64,000 bases of DNA from Varroa destructor (GCF_002443255.2 NW_019211455.1:55866671-55930670), one strand, 5' to 3'; counted from the first letter of the stretch, positions 38,601 to 50,940 are shown. Translations and numbers: made by a program. The notes: generated by a model not told the origin, from the letters alone.

Positions 38601-39700
38601 TAAGTCGCTGTTCGGCTCCTAGTCGGCCCCTTCTGTGATGCTTCGTCCATGTTGTTGCTTTTGGGCCAAACTGACCCACTTCCGGTCTCTAGGTCAACCA
38701 GCTAGCAACGCTATTACAACGCTGCAGAAACGGTTCCGCCGGCGGATCGGCGTCTGAACCAGCAACGACAGTAATAGCTATAGCAGCAGCAGCAGCAGTG
38801 TTAGTAGAATAGCTATGCGCGCGAGAAGGGCGTTTGTGTTCGGCAGGGACTTGAGTCTGTCGACTTTCCAAGAGATCGAGGCAAACAGACGGGCAACAGA
38901 CAGAGCAGCAGAAAGCAGGGAATAGAAGAAACGATGGAGAGACGGATAGATGAGTTAAAGTAGCAGCAGCCCTTCGGTATGATGGTGCAACAGGAGAAGG
39001 AACGTGCCGCCGCTGTGGGCAGAACACTCGTCTATAGCGACGCCGTAGTCGGTGGTTGCCTGGCTTGGCTTGCCAACTGGGTTGGTGATGGCAAAAGCTG
39101 GACCTGGCAAATAAAGGCTATTGTTGCGCTGTTGCAAAGGCACCGCTGTTACTGCGGCTAGTATTGGCGCTGCAGCAGCAACAGTTGCAATTGCTCTTGG
39201 TGTCCGGCCGTCACCGACATATTGTCGTGACAATGGAAAAGCCGTCGCAGAAAGAGAACGCGTCGCCAATAGGAGAACCTCTGCGGCTGTCGGAACAAGC
39301 CGCCGTTGTGGTGGCGATATTTTTCGTCGAGACATAATACACACATACCAGCAACAGATAGGCAGTTATATGCAGACGGTTTCAAGCTTCTATATAGAAG
39401 TCTGTGCGACCGTTCCAACTGCCAGAGGAACTGGCGCTTCGCGTGTTCAACGCGAGACGACGTTAAAAAAGAGAAAAAAAAAAAAGTCCATCACAGCCCC
39501 TGCGAGAAAAATCAAAGAAGTCCATAAGTAGACAAACTGGATCGCCCACAAACGACCCTCTAACCTGAACGCGGCGACTTTTTCCGAGAATAGTAATCTT
39601 TTGGTTTTCCCGTACGTAAGCCATGTGACCGTCGACTACGGGGCCGTGTATACGCAATGCAGAAATCCACATAGCATCAGAAAGCGACAAGTGGAAACGA
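35606..39700. other. Series of GC-richer islands with overlapping frames, no gene recognised
   Basis: Frames on both strands overlap throughout, with triplet-rich sequence (GCA, GTC, GTT). The composition resembles 5' untranslated or regulatory DNA. No TATA box, initiator or recognisable protein was identified with confidence. Confidence 0.4.
36677..37141 (+). CDS. Unrecognised 154-codon frame in a GC-rich island
   Basis: Begins ATG at 36677 (MKATLEAPKRWKSNKTSNQ), Lys/Arg-rich, then a Ser/Ala/Cys-rich hydrophobic part encoded by a CT-rich tract, then a basic Thr/Ser-rich part. A minus-strand frame overlaps it along most of its length. No domain was seen. It is probably noncoding, listed because of its length and ATG. 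Confidence 0.12.
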   Translation: MKATLEAPKRWKSNKTSNQREAKHRRIKKESISSFAFASVYVCACASLSLPLTTSPSFASVRCVVAIAQGLRPSALLSKTETLADDGSKKRGRVVPATSSTRTATSKLRRTTAVWALMMCYRRCPTSGAMLSIFGMKGQIEQRLVETRIVVDRR

Positions 39701-42700
39701 ATTCAAGGCGGATTCAACACGGGTAGCTGTACTTACGTACGCACTTCGACAGGTAACATGGATAAAGAGTCAGCACAAATACGCGCGAGAATCCTAACAA
39801 AGGTGGTAACAGAAAAAAAAAACTGGAGATAAGAATTATAACAGTGACAACACTAATGATTCGAATGAACCATGTAAAAGGTGATGCCCAGCAGTAAAAA
39901 AATGCCAAGGCCCACGTACGATAACGTTCAGCAGTTACGCACGGTTCCGATGCATGCATATCCACGTACATATCAACATGAGTGGGCCTATAATAACAGC
40001 GGCCAGCGGTGGATGCGTATTCGTGAGCCGATCCGATACCACAGTCAAATTTACGGACCCAATCCTCTTTTAAAAAAGATTGGTGAAGTTAATCAAGCTA
40101 TCTTTTTATGAAATAGGTAGTAGAAAATTTAATGTTAGTCGTGTGCTAGAACTTAGTTTATTAACCAATAGAAACACGGAGGTTCGGAAATCTCTGTCGA
40201 ATAGTAGCGACCTAAATATAAGCGTTGCAATGTTTTGGTTATTGCAACTATACGAACATGCCCTTGAAATCACCCATTGGGTATAGCATCAAACACCTGC
40301 CTTTACTATTTGCGGTGGATCTCGTTGGACTTATCTGGGGTTGCTACAACAAACCTGTACAAGGGTATGGTAACTATACGTTATAGCCTAAATATGGCCA
40401 GCAAGGATCGCACGCTTATGGTTAACATGTCAACGCACTCAAAGGGACGCGCATCAATCCCTCGTTATGGTTAGGTAGGTAGGGGAGTAGGGGAATTATA
40501 GGCGGAGGCTAGACAGGTCCGCAGAGCGTTGCTCGAAGCAGCGGCTCAGGGACAGTCGTTTGACAACCGTGCCACTCATACAGCGCGGCAAAATTCAAAT
40601 ATCCCATGACTTCGTTCACGCATTTGCTTAACTGATCTATTCGAATCGATAAGAAAAATCGGATACTGCTATGGGTAGAAATACATTTAACATGCTTATC
40701 CGCATTTTGCACAAATAATGTTTTTTGGTCACATTTCCGACTCGAAAATATATCTCGGCCTTATTGACACGATTACGTGAGGGCTACCTGACTCGGACAG
40801 TTTGTTTACTCACGCACCATTTTACCATTACGTAATGCAAAGGCCACAGAGAGTTAGAGAAAGAAGGGTGTGTCGTCATAAATGGAGATAGTCGGGGAAA
40901 ACGTAAGCTTATTATCCTCGTATTAACATTATTGTTCGGAACAAAGAAAACTGTTTTAATATTGTCACTATAGGATACCTGTAAGATTCCCAGTTTTTGT
41001 TTCTTACGTCTCGTTCCACTTTAATTTTAAGTCCGCTTTTCACAGAACATGAGAGTACTTCGTTTCCCCTATAAAATGAACCGCAGTAAAATAGGATCTG
41101 TTTCTGATGTATGAATATACCACCAAATGTTTACGACACCTAGAACTAAGTCAAGTCGACAAAAACGGTAGAACGTTTGAGCTCATTGAGCTATTCTACA
41201 GGAAAGCACTGCTTTGAAGCCCAACCTTCATAACGGATCCTGATCTATATCTGTATCTTCTCGTCTAGGCTATTTACGAAGAGTTTTACAGGGAGCAAGT
41301 TGCTGGTGCAGTAGCAAGAATCGAAACATGTAGTTTTCGCAAAGATTGCAACATTTGGGCCAATCACACGATACCAGTTCACGTATGCTGTACGAAGATT
41401 TCGATCTTCCGTCCTAAAAATGTTTTCCGTACCGTACTTAAACTATTCAGCATTGCTTCAGACGGCTGACTTTAACGCGAAACTAAGTTTGTCTACGTTC
41501 GGCTTCCAGCCTAAATTACTAAATGTCCCTAAACCTAGCAGGAAATTTAGCAGGATTACGTTGGCTACTGCGCTATCACAAGGACAAGTGTTTCGTCCTT
41601 CAGTCAGCTTAGGAACTTGAGTCCATAGGCAATCATGCAATGTGGCATATCTCTACCGCGTGCGCCAAAAAGCAGATAGAACGAGATCCTAATTTGAGAT
41701 CGAAAATCATTTTCTATTGATTGCGTGCATTACAAAACTAAGGTACGTGGGCACTATAGACAGGGAACAATTCTCTTCCTCAATTTGACTGTTAACAGTT
41801 CCCGTTGCAGAGATAAGTTAAAGTGTTCCATAGTCAAAAGTACCAATTTAGATGAAAAACCGAAAAATACCAGCCCTTATTGCTATTGCACGCAATTTAA
41901 AACCGTTCAACTTTTACTATAGGGTGCTTTGAATACCAGGCCTTTATAGGCATACTGTTCAAAGCGTACCGATAATCAACGTTACCTCTAATATGGTCCA
42001 GTCACGATACTACATCCATCGATAAACTGGTGCGTCCCGCAATTCGAAATTAATATCTAGTATAATGGACTCTATAAATGCCCTGAAAAATCGTCCTCCA
42101 TTTTTCTTTGCTGACACAATACCTGAACCTTGTTCACTAATTCGCCTTATTGTTGATAAGCATCCTAGGAACTCTGTCACTAATTACAAATACGCCTTGA
42201 GGGCCATTAACACGAAAGGCAGTCTCAATATTTTGACCACATCTCCCAAATTTTATACGATCACAGGAAAAATCGGCGTCATGTAAATATGGCATCAGTT
42301 CGAGCGGAGTAAAATGAAGGGCCCGACATGTTAACGAACTATTATGTCAGCGCTACGGGATAATGATTAGTTCGGGTACTCGACCCGAACTATCCTTATA
42401 GTTTCGCACACGGTATGGGAAAAAAGAACGCTTAATCCGGGGTCGAAGCTTACCGTAAGTAAAATAAACCAATTACAAGAATTAATTGTCAATAACTAAA
42501 ATGGGTTATATAAAGATTCTGCGAAAAAAATGCGGTAATACCTACCCACGTAACGGTCACCTGCATCTAACATGCAATAGCTATTCTTATTAGAAAAAAC
42601 TAAATAAATGCATCAAGTATTCACATCCACTACCCGTGTTTAGGCATTACCTCAGACACCTGGTGCCCGTTCCTGACTTCATTACCATTCATAAGGGTAA

Positions 42701-43040
42701 ACCTCGAAAGAAGCATCTGCAAAAAGCTTAAGCTAAAAAAAAAAAAAAAAAAATAGTTAAATTCGTCTTAGTACTTATCGAATACGCGGAACGAATGCAA
42801 TAGGATAAATAAGCTAGCTAAACATTACCCTGCCCACTCAGGCTTCCAATTGAGTGAAGAACATCGTAATTTAGCCAGGATGGGCCGATTATTTTCCCAA
42901 CACCTACCGCTTTCACTGCATCACCGACAGAAATTAGACGAGCTTTTCCGCGTCATCTGATACGTCCCAGGCTATGGCAGGATATTTTGGTTTTCAGTCG
43001 ATAGGCGACATAAAGCTATCAGTAGTTCTCTTGCAAAGTG
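39701..43040. other. AT-rich stretch, no gene recognised
   Basis: Short frames such as plus 39881-40111, 40080-40286 and 42065-42286 have ordinary composition but no family match. Possibly further eroded mobile-element sequence. Confidence 0.5.
42735..42753. repeat. Poly-A run (19 bases)
   Basis: Homopolymer A run. No flanking target-site duplication or retroelement body was recognised. Comparable poly-T runs lie at 21925-21943 and 53974-53993. Confidence 0.9.
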
Positions 43041-43072
43041 ACGCCTCTAAGGCGTGCGGATACATCTGTCGT
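43041..43072 (+). mobile_element. Possible retroelement RNase H scrap (DASK motif)
   Basis: One frame reads VVLLQSDASKACGYICR before a TAA. The motif LQxDASxxGxG occurs at the first catalytic Asp of retroelement RNase H domains. It lies just beyond the end of the mariner relic. It is too short to exclude chance. Confidence 0.12.
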
Positions 43073-43258
43073 TAATAAGACATCCAGTTCAGACACTCAG
43101 TTAAGGGGAAAGGCTTCTGTTCCAGCTAAACACGTTTAGCTTCGTACACAATCATCTAAACTGATCATGCCGTGATCTAGTCATTGTTGCGACAATTTAT
43201 CGAAATATCCTTTTAATGTCGTCCCCGTACTTTCAGCAAGTGACTGAGAATTACCTAG

Positions 43259-44335
43259 AGCCTCAATAACATGGCAGTGGGGCCATCGTCGAAGCAGCTA
43301 TTTCGGATCCTGGGTTGGGTAGACTACTTTAGCGCTGCGCAATAATTCCCAATTGCGTACGTCAGCCATACAAATGTCAACGTATGCTCATGGTAATATT
43401 TCGGACTGCATTGCGTCACATCTGCTCTTAACTGACCAGCCATACGATAGCGTGTTGTGCTTTCTGAGGAGATTCCCGCAGGCAGTGATGGAGCTGATCA
43501 ACTAGAACTAATTGAAAAACTTTTCAAATAGGGCTTCAAACGCTTTGTTTGAAGCTCTCACACGATGAAGATAATCGGGTTATTTCTGCAAACTGAGTCG
43601 TATGATCTTCGAAGTAAAATATCTTTCGAGTCGAATTCAATCATGTCGCTGCCTCAATTAGCCGCTCCGCACCACACCTCATCTGCTCCAGCTACTGGTT
43701 TTTTGAGAAAAACATCAATATGATTGAAAATTCATTAATTGATCCCGCTGTTACTCAAACACAATCCGGAACTTCAGTCCTAAAGCGAGCTTTCGCCGCG
43801 CAAAAAGCTCTGGATGACGTCCAGTTTGAGAACGTTCTTGTGAATTCTCTTCTTTCCGCTGAATTTTCCTCCGCTGGATACTAACTGGGGCACGAGTGCC
43901 GAACTTCAATGTAGGGGAGGTACTAACGAACGTTGAGTGAAAGGCCGCCTTGACCGGCCAGACAATTTATCAAGTTCAAAGAGATCGTCTGCAAAAGCTG
44001 TGTCGTATAGTGAGTGAGTCAAGTTAACCATGTCAAGTCATAGCGGCAATCTATTTGAACTCTATTATGTATCATATGAACAGCCTGCATTTGGCCGCCC
44101 GTAACGAGAGAGGTGATCTGGTTAGTGATCTTTTTGACCTACAAAAGTGTCTTCAGGTGGTCGTCATCGGACTCAGACAATCGGCCAGATCAAGAAGCGT
44201 TTTGTAGATCCCGGATACCCTCTTCAAACGTGGTAAACCACTCGCAGTCCTTTTAGCGATAGGGTCATTACCGTTCACAAAACAAATATCCCGGGCCGTT
44301 TCGACAGCGTGCCGGCCTCGACCAAATGCTATGCA
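43259..44335 (-). pseudogene. Decayed mariner (Tc1/mariner superfamily) transposase
   Basis: Minus-strand translation from about 44326 gives VETARDICFVNGNDPIAKRTA. After a shift of frame it continues CEWFTTFEEGIRDLQ, a stop, then SGRLSESDDDHLKTLL. These match the N-terminal helix-turn-helix block of mariner transposases (ARxIC...YG, RTCxxWFxxFxxGDFDL, SGRPSExDDDxLKALL) in order and spacing. Near 43330-43260 the same strand reads LLRRWPHCHVIEALGNS, resembling the C-terminal RWxxCI...GxY block. The distance between the two blocks, about 1.07 kb, equals a full mariner transposase of about 345 residues. Frameshifts and several stops lie between, and the catalytic Asp motifs could not be placed. 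Terminal inverted repeats were not identified. It is an old, dead copy. Confidence 0.7.
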
Positions 44336-45201
44336 TGTTAGAGGGTATCGAAGCGCACTGTTTCTACTTGGAGCATTAGGTTCTGAAGTTAAAATTACAA
44401 TAAGAACACAATACCATTGTATAAAACTGACACAACAAAAGAAGTTCTCTGCAAGAACTTATCAAAAAGCAAACGACAAGTGAAAGAAGTGTAACTTTGT
44501 TCTCATATTATAGCTAGACATAAAAATATTTTTTAATACTTGTTTTTATTTATACTAGGATGGTTTAATATGATCAAACAAGATTCCAGCATGCTTTCAT
44601 TATAAATTGTCAATGTAGCCGTATGAAAAGAAATTTATGCAATGCGTATAATTTTAGTTTGTATTTATATTTTACGAATCTACAGAAAATTAATAAATAC
44701 TGCAGATATTCGAAATTACTATTACTCTGATTAGTGCGCTGCTGATAAGGGTGGATTATCGATTCATGAACCTCAACAAACATTTGATTTGCTATTGCGG
44801 CCATCCTTGGTTAAATCTCGCGGTGTTGTGGACTTCTTGGCGAAGACTTCGTCTTAAAGGTATCCTCATAAGAGAAGTCCGTTGACGTCAGTTTCGAGGA
44901 GTGGCAGAGGATTCTGTAGAACCCGAATTCGTCTGTTTGAAAGATTCTCATCAGAACATGTTCCTACATTACGATGATCGTGTGCAAGTATTTGTCTTAT
45001 TGAAAATGCAGTTCGGATTCTAATAGAAAAAGTACTTGTAGTAAGTTCAAGTAATTGGCACCAATTACCAAAAAACGGTGCTCTGATTAATCCTTCGCTT
45101 GACACACCGTGTGCCAGTGAGTTCGTCTGCTGTTCCTGTATAACAGATGGATCGACGCTTGTCTAGTAAGAGCAATTATGTGAAGTAATTGTGTCATCTA
45201 A

Positions 45202-45585
45202 TTGGACAGTTTCATCCGAAATGTGCCAAAGTTGTACTTTTCGGTCCGTGTCATCCTAACTGACAGTAGGTGCCATTATTCGAACGGAATTTTTAATTTA
45301 CACTGTGGACCGGGATGCGTTTACGGCGTTATCCGAGTATTTCCGCAATCTTCTGAATGGTTTGTTTCAGTACCTCTGGCCGCGCGTGCGCTTGACTTCG
45401 TCGTCGAATGCGTTTATTCGGGTTGGATAAGACCCACCCAGGCCAAAAACCTATTTGATCGAGTGGATTGTCTCTTTCTGCCCGCCGCTTAACCGTGTGA
45501 AAGTGTCGAGCTTTTCCTTAAGTCACTGTCGTCGGCGCTCTATCAGACGAGCAAACTGCGACTGATCGAAAAAGGTCAAACGTAG
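45202..45585 (+). pseudogene. BTB/POZ-like fragment with an in-frame stop
   Basis: The frame is open from a stop at 45199 to TAA at 45490 (96 codons), then open again for 30 codons to TAG at 45583. The first part reads VRVILTDSR, then FNLHC, then FPQSSEWF, then VPLAARALDFVVECVYSGWI and CLFLPAA. After the stop comes CESVELFLKSL. This order mirrors a BTB domain followed by the start of a BACK-type region: beta strands, the 'F..vl.f.YtG.i' helix-turn, 'll.aA..l', then 'C..FL...L'. There is no ATG and no flanking Kelch or other partner domain was seen. It is most likely an eroded copy of a BTB protein; a live exon with an assembly error or stop is less likely. Recognition is by eye only. Confidence 0.4.
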
Positions 45586-46467
45586 GTAACGTACAAAAGT
45601 ATTGACAGCGACCGTACTATTGAAAAGCTCCAGCACTGGCTAGTAGTTGTTCCTATTGTAATCGTATTCAGTCGTATTTAGCCTACAAATTTAGGTGGCA
45701 ACCTTTGCATGAATGTTTATCTAGTGAATAGATTTAGGAGAACGATCTGCGTGCTTCAGTGAGAAGTCCAAAACGAAAAAAAGTGGACCGCGTAGTTTTA
45801 GATACATTATTGAGTTTATGTTTTTCTAGGTATGAATGTACAAAGTGAATAATGCGAACTTTTATTGTTAATCAAGAATAGGTTTAAATAAACAAATAAC
45901 ATATGCCCTTCTGCTACTCGTAGAACAATTTTCGTTGAGCCATCAATGATATTAAGAATACATTGTGGTGTACAAGCGAAATATCTGTGTGTATGTTGTT
46001 TATAATAGTACCACAGACTCAATCTGATTATTCAAGTACAAGTTCAATGCGACAAAACCTATACATTTTCGGACAGTCTTTTTACGCGTATAGCATACGC
46101 ACCTACAGGGTTCAGTCCTAGATATTCGCGGCGATCTTGGAAATTGGTACAAGTTTCCTAGAAAACCAGTTGAAGTTGAGCCAGTTCGCATCTAGCAATT
46201 ATCGTCACCCATGCAGCACACACACGTGCGCTTTATTGTAAATTATTAGCACAACTTACATCAAGGAACTATCGTACATTCGACTTTGTTCCATTATTGA
46301 CTTCTAGATCAAAGTAGTTATAAACACCTGTGAAGTTCCGTTGATAACATGCTCAGGTATTGGTAGGTCATATGAAATGTTTAGGAAAGATTGTTTTCGA
46401 GCTTAGAGTAATTAAATTAAGTAGTTTTATTTTGTATCTTACTGCATAGTGCGATCTTATCTTTTGA

Positions 46468-46564
46468 CATAAATGATAAGTTTACATATATATATATATA
46501 AATTTATCATTTATGTATATATACATAAATGATACGGTATGTATATATAATGAACGTACCGTAT
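46468..46564. repeat. Nested AT-rich inverted repeats
   Basis: CATAAATGATAA (46468-46479) is the exact reverse complement of 46504-46515. Positions 46506-46533 form a perfect 28-bp palindrome that reuses the same unit. ATACGGTA (46532-46539) pairs with TACCGTAT (46557-46564). An AT dinucleotide run (about 46484-46500) sits inside. It could be a cruciform-forming AT microsatellite or a small foldback element. Confidence 0.85.
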
Positions 46565-47578
46565 TAACAAACGAATGCCATTTCATCGTCAGTCTCTCTC
46601 GTCGTTCTCAGCTTCACGAGGAGGAATCTATCAATATCTTATTATTATTTAAATACGATATTTTACCCGTATTTCGATTCTATAACATTTCTATTTGCGG
46701 TTGTTTCGTCTGTACGGTATCGTCGCGTAGTGCTTAACACTGGACTTTTGGTCAATTTTCAGCCAGATAATTGTCCCGTTATATCTTTTATTTATGAAAC
46801 ACTAACATATATTCTAAAAAACCTACTATCAGATATAGCGCATATATATAAAGATACAGGGCAAATGACCAGCTTAACCTTAAAACATAATGTGGGCGCG
46901 GGCAGAAAGTGTCGTATCTCGTCTTGCTTTGTTTGTCTGGTTTTTATGCAACCCCTAAACCGATAAACAATACGACCATGTAACTCAACGTGATATTTCA
47001 ATGGAAATACGTTACTGATCAATTGCAGTTTTCGAAGAAGGTTTTACGCTTGTTTCGGCTACAAGTGACTCACAGGGTCACGTAAGCTACGACTTCGATT
47101 GGTAAATCTGCCAACGGCGATGAACGGGTAGAAATTCCACCTCTGGATTGATGGCCGATATCCTTATCAGGTAAATCCCTAGAGGTAACTTAGGGCCACA
47201 GCCCACCACAGAGAGCTCTGTATGGCTCCAGCGCTGATTTGTGGTCGCCTCTGAAATAAAGTAATCGGTTACTCGGCAGAACGTTTGGCAGTGCCGTACG
47301 CCACGCCTGCCATTATTATCAGTCGTATTACGTTGACCAGATGCTATGGGTAGATAAACAATCTCGCCATATGTATCTAGTTATCAAAAATCGCTGTGTC
47401 GAGTTTAAGCAAGCCACTGTGCGCTTGTATATCCTTTATATGCGAAAGTGATTGAGGTCGATGGTAGAAAACACGGGCCGGCGAGCAGCGTCTTCTATCG
47501 CGAACATTTAGCATTGATCGTTTAGTCTTAATCCTTATGCCTTCGTAACTCGTAGCATCAATACGTACGATTAAGTAA

Positions 47579-47656
47579 TTTCAGCGCAAAACATGGCCAG
47601 CCTATGTGTGTTTTATTGATGCCTTTTCTAAGATGGCTGCACGTTTTTCGTGGTGA
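47579..47656 (+). mobile_element. Possible LTR-retrotransposon integrase scrap
   Basis: A 25-codon stretch reads RKTWPAYVCFIDAFSKMAAR before a stop. The core of Ty3/Gypsy integrases contains a first catalytic-Asp block of the form Y-x-L-V-x-I-D-A-F-S-K. The match of IDAFSK is exact but the fragment is very short and both flanks are closed in this frame. No LTRs were seen. Confidence 0.25.
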
Positions 47657-50326
47657 ACTGATTCGTCCCGCCCAAATACCTTATCGCTATAGACTGGTCC
47701 CGTTATCGGTGCGGGCGGCAACCAATGGATCAGTATAGTTTTTCTAATTCAAGTAATATTTTGTTTAGTAAATCAGGTTAGGTCAGACAAACTCTCGGCG
47801 TTACCTGAAAAGAGGCGAAACAATGCATAATCCTGCCATCTTGGCAGGTCGAGCCTCCGGTGCACAAGGATGTACTACTATTCTAGCCGAGCTTTTTCAG
47901 GCAAACACTTAAAACGACTTGTGGCCATGGTGGGTATGTACGTACCTAGCGTTCAGTCGTGACTTGGAACAGATTATCTAGTTCGTCTACGAAACGTGCG
48001 TTCAGCCATTTAATGCGGCAGACTTTGTCGATCTGTTTACGGCTGTGACCTTTAAACTTGACAATGTCACATTGTATTTGAACGGGTTGTCTGTGTTGAA
48101 ACGTATTTCTCTCCTTCTGCATAGTCATACAAAAGATGCTACTAGTTTTATACGAATATGCTTTTTACACATCAACAGCTCGAAGTGATTAAAGCTAATA
48201 ATAAGGATAGTCCTGAAGACGCTAGGCGCTCGGTTAGACAGTGATACTTGTATGGTATGAATCATCCTTTTTTAAAATGTTCTAGATATATTACTTCATT
48301 CTTCCGAAGCTTGCTTAGCCTGTCAGTTTCATACGATTGCCAGAGCTATCTAGTGCGAAGAGGCTACCGGTTTATCGCTTGATGTTTTGCGCGATTTGGC
48401 TACCAGCCGGACGGATGGCTTCCAGTACGAAACGAAACGTGCTTATGCCTATACTCGAGCCTGAGCCACAACACATTCAAAAGATTAGCAAGCAAATACG
48501 TTACCCACAAAGCTCTAGCGTGCTATCGCAAAGGACACCTAGTAGGACATTTTTACCCTACCAATTATATCCTAATGACACTTGGTGGTCATGCGATATT
48601 CGATGTTAATGAAATCATATACAACGATTGTATAGAAAGAAAGAGATGCAAAATTTTACGACTGGGGTTCATTCAGCGCTCGTACAAAAGTTTACCGTAT
48701 TGTCAGCTTTTCTACACGTGTGGAATAGAACGGGATGCTGGATAATTATATTGGCCACAATAGCAGCCTCTCAGAAACTGTCTGTTAGTAGAAACCGCGC
48801 ACCCATGTTTGTGCAGGCAGATGGTTTGCCGCGTGCTGATTTGCCGCCCCCTTGGTGCAGGGTAAGTATATAACATGATAAATTTGTGTCAGAGCACCAG
48901 TTTGGTAACGAATCTGAACTAGTTTGATCTGGCCAGTGCTCGCAGATCTCTATTAACGAAATACGCCTCGCACCCGAAGGTAGTTTCATCGAAGAGTAGA
49001 ATGTACGCTAAAATTGACGATATACTTCACGCTATGCATCCAAATACAGTCCTAGGGGTTGTTTTCGAGTCTGATACGTCTGAATCTCTACTTGTCTTAA
49101 GGCTGTCTTATTTAGGGACAGATTGAGCCGCAGAAACGCCAAGTAGAAGCACGCCGAGCAACACATCTAGATTATAATATACTAGAAAATGCGTTTATAC
49201 ATTTTTCAAATCTCAAGAAGGCAACATGTTTTTCACTAAAAATTTACGGCAGGCCAACACAGCGCTCTGCGGCACTGATCAGCTGCCGCTGCTCGATGAT
49301 AGGGATTCAAGAAGTCGACGATCACGAGGTTCCCTATTTACGAATAGTACATTAGATATGTACTTTGCAAGTCGAGTTAAAAAAACGACCAATATCGTGT
49401 GTTTACAGAACGAAAGTTTCTCTGATGTGGGCAACAGGTTTCTCTTTGTAGTTTGTAACACAATTAAACATTAATGAATTACAATAGAACGTGAAACGAT
49501 AACGTATGTTGATGATGAAACGGATACGAGCCTATGGAATATGTGTACCAAATCGGAAAACTCAGTCTTTACAGCTTTAACAGAAAATACTGAGTATGAT
49601 ATACAATATTTGTTTAGTGGATACGAGCAAATAGCTAGAGGGCTATGTCATACGTATTACGAATAGTACGTTCATTCTGCTGCTAACACTCATGTATTCT
49701 ATGAAACAACGTTAAGGAAAAATTTTCTTTTCCAGTTATAGTCAATACTTCGAGTACGTACGTGCTTTTCGTATGCGGCATGACATCAGATCTATCCAAA
49801 AGAGGCAACTTGAAATGTATGCAGCGTCGATTGACCCTGATTCTTTGAACGCAAAAGTGTGTCAGTATCGTGTCAAGTGAACACGTCGAGAAAATCAACC
49901 TAGCGAGCTTACGGTAAAGGCCATAGCATTTTTCGTCGAGGCTAGCGTTCTAACGTCATGATACGACTTCGTGCGGGTGAAGCCTCATTTGATCTATTTG
50001 ATATAATAATCTTCGAAAGACATTCGACACACGTTTGCTTTATACACGCGCCACCCCCATATACGCTGCAAATGGTAAGCCGACTGGATTTCCTGTAGAC
50101 GCTATTTTGTACGAATACGTAATAACGCTAACGTGCTTTTTTCACAATCCCCAACATCGTCTGCCTTTTACTTGCTACACAGTGTCGTTGCCACATCATC
50201 GCAATTAGCAATACGTGGAATGGTAACGTGCTAAATCAAGCCGTTTGTCACCAAACAAATGACGTTTTTCCGGTTGTAATTACAACAACCGCTACATTTA
50301 CCTGGTTCCGGGGAGAATAAAAACAA

Positions 50327-50353
50327 AAACAACGACAACAACAACAACAACAA
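50327..50353. repeat. (AAC)n microsatellite
   Basis: AAC/ACA units at the left edge of a GC-richer island. A related GTT/ATT run is at about 50846-50875. Confidence 0.85.
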
Positions 50354-50531
50354 ACACGAGCAGATAAAGACAGGCATTCAACAAAGACAGTGACAGCAAA
50401 TACAGGTTCCGTAGCATTTTCGGTTCCGCGATAGAAAGGTATTCACGGTCGGTTGATTCGAAGCTGCAGTGTGAAGTAATAGTAGCTGCATAAATAGCAG
50501 GACTATTTGAGGGTCTTTGCCCTTTACCTTT

Positions 50532-50572
50532 CCTTCTCTCTCTCTCGCTATATCTCTCTCTCGCTTTCTATC
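50532..50572. repeat. CT-rich tract (GAGA-type on the opposite strand)
   Basis: TCTCTCTCTCGC and a second TCTCTCTCTCGC separated by TATA-containing sequence. On the minus strand these are GAGAG motifs, which in insects can bind GAGA-type factors. A promoter-proximal role is only a suggestion. Confidence 0.5.
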
Positions 50573-50940
50573 TTACGTTAGTTAGTAGCGGTAATCGCAT
50601 ACGGTTAATAGCAGCGTAACAGGGTCCGCATTTGACTAGCGATGCTGTAACGCGTTAAGCCGCAATCGGCGCTGACTGACGCCGAAAGGAGTCGCGGGCG
50701 AAATTCCGTCGATGGGCTACTACTGCAGATAACTACAAGGTGGTGGCGATTGCGCAGCTTCGCCGGAAAAAGGCGGAGCAATGGCGCCGTCATATGAAGA
50801 ACGATCGTTGCTTTCACCTTCATGGCAACAGACGTTTTTATTGCTGTTATTATTATTGTTGTTGTTGTTGTTATTAGTTAAGAATCTATCTAACAGATTC
50901 GCATGCAGATTCGTAGGTTCGCTCGAACCGTGGCTTACGG

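Larger units (their letters stand above)
45586..50320. other. AT-rich stretch with nested palindromes and scraps, no intact gene
   Basis: Besides the integrase-like scrap and palindromes listed separately, there are short frames (plus 48337-48609, plus 48628-48873, minus 47946-48128, plus 49226-49474). One of them, at 48628-48873, runs into GCAGG/GTAAGTAT, a strong-looking splice donor near 48860. No family recognised. Confidence 0.4.

Noticed and set aside
43720..43884. Plus-strand 54-codon frame (MIENSLIDPAVTQ...) with protein-like composition
   Set aside because: It lies antisense inside the mariner transposase relic, which explains its coding-like composition.
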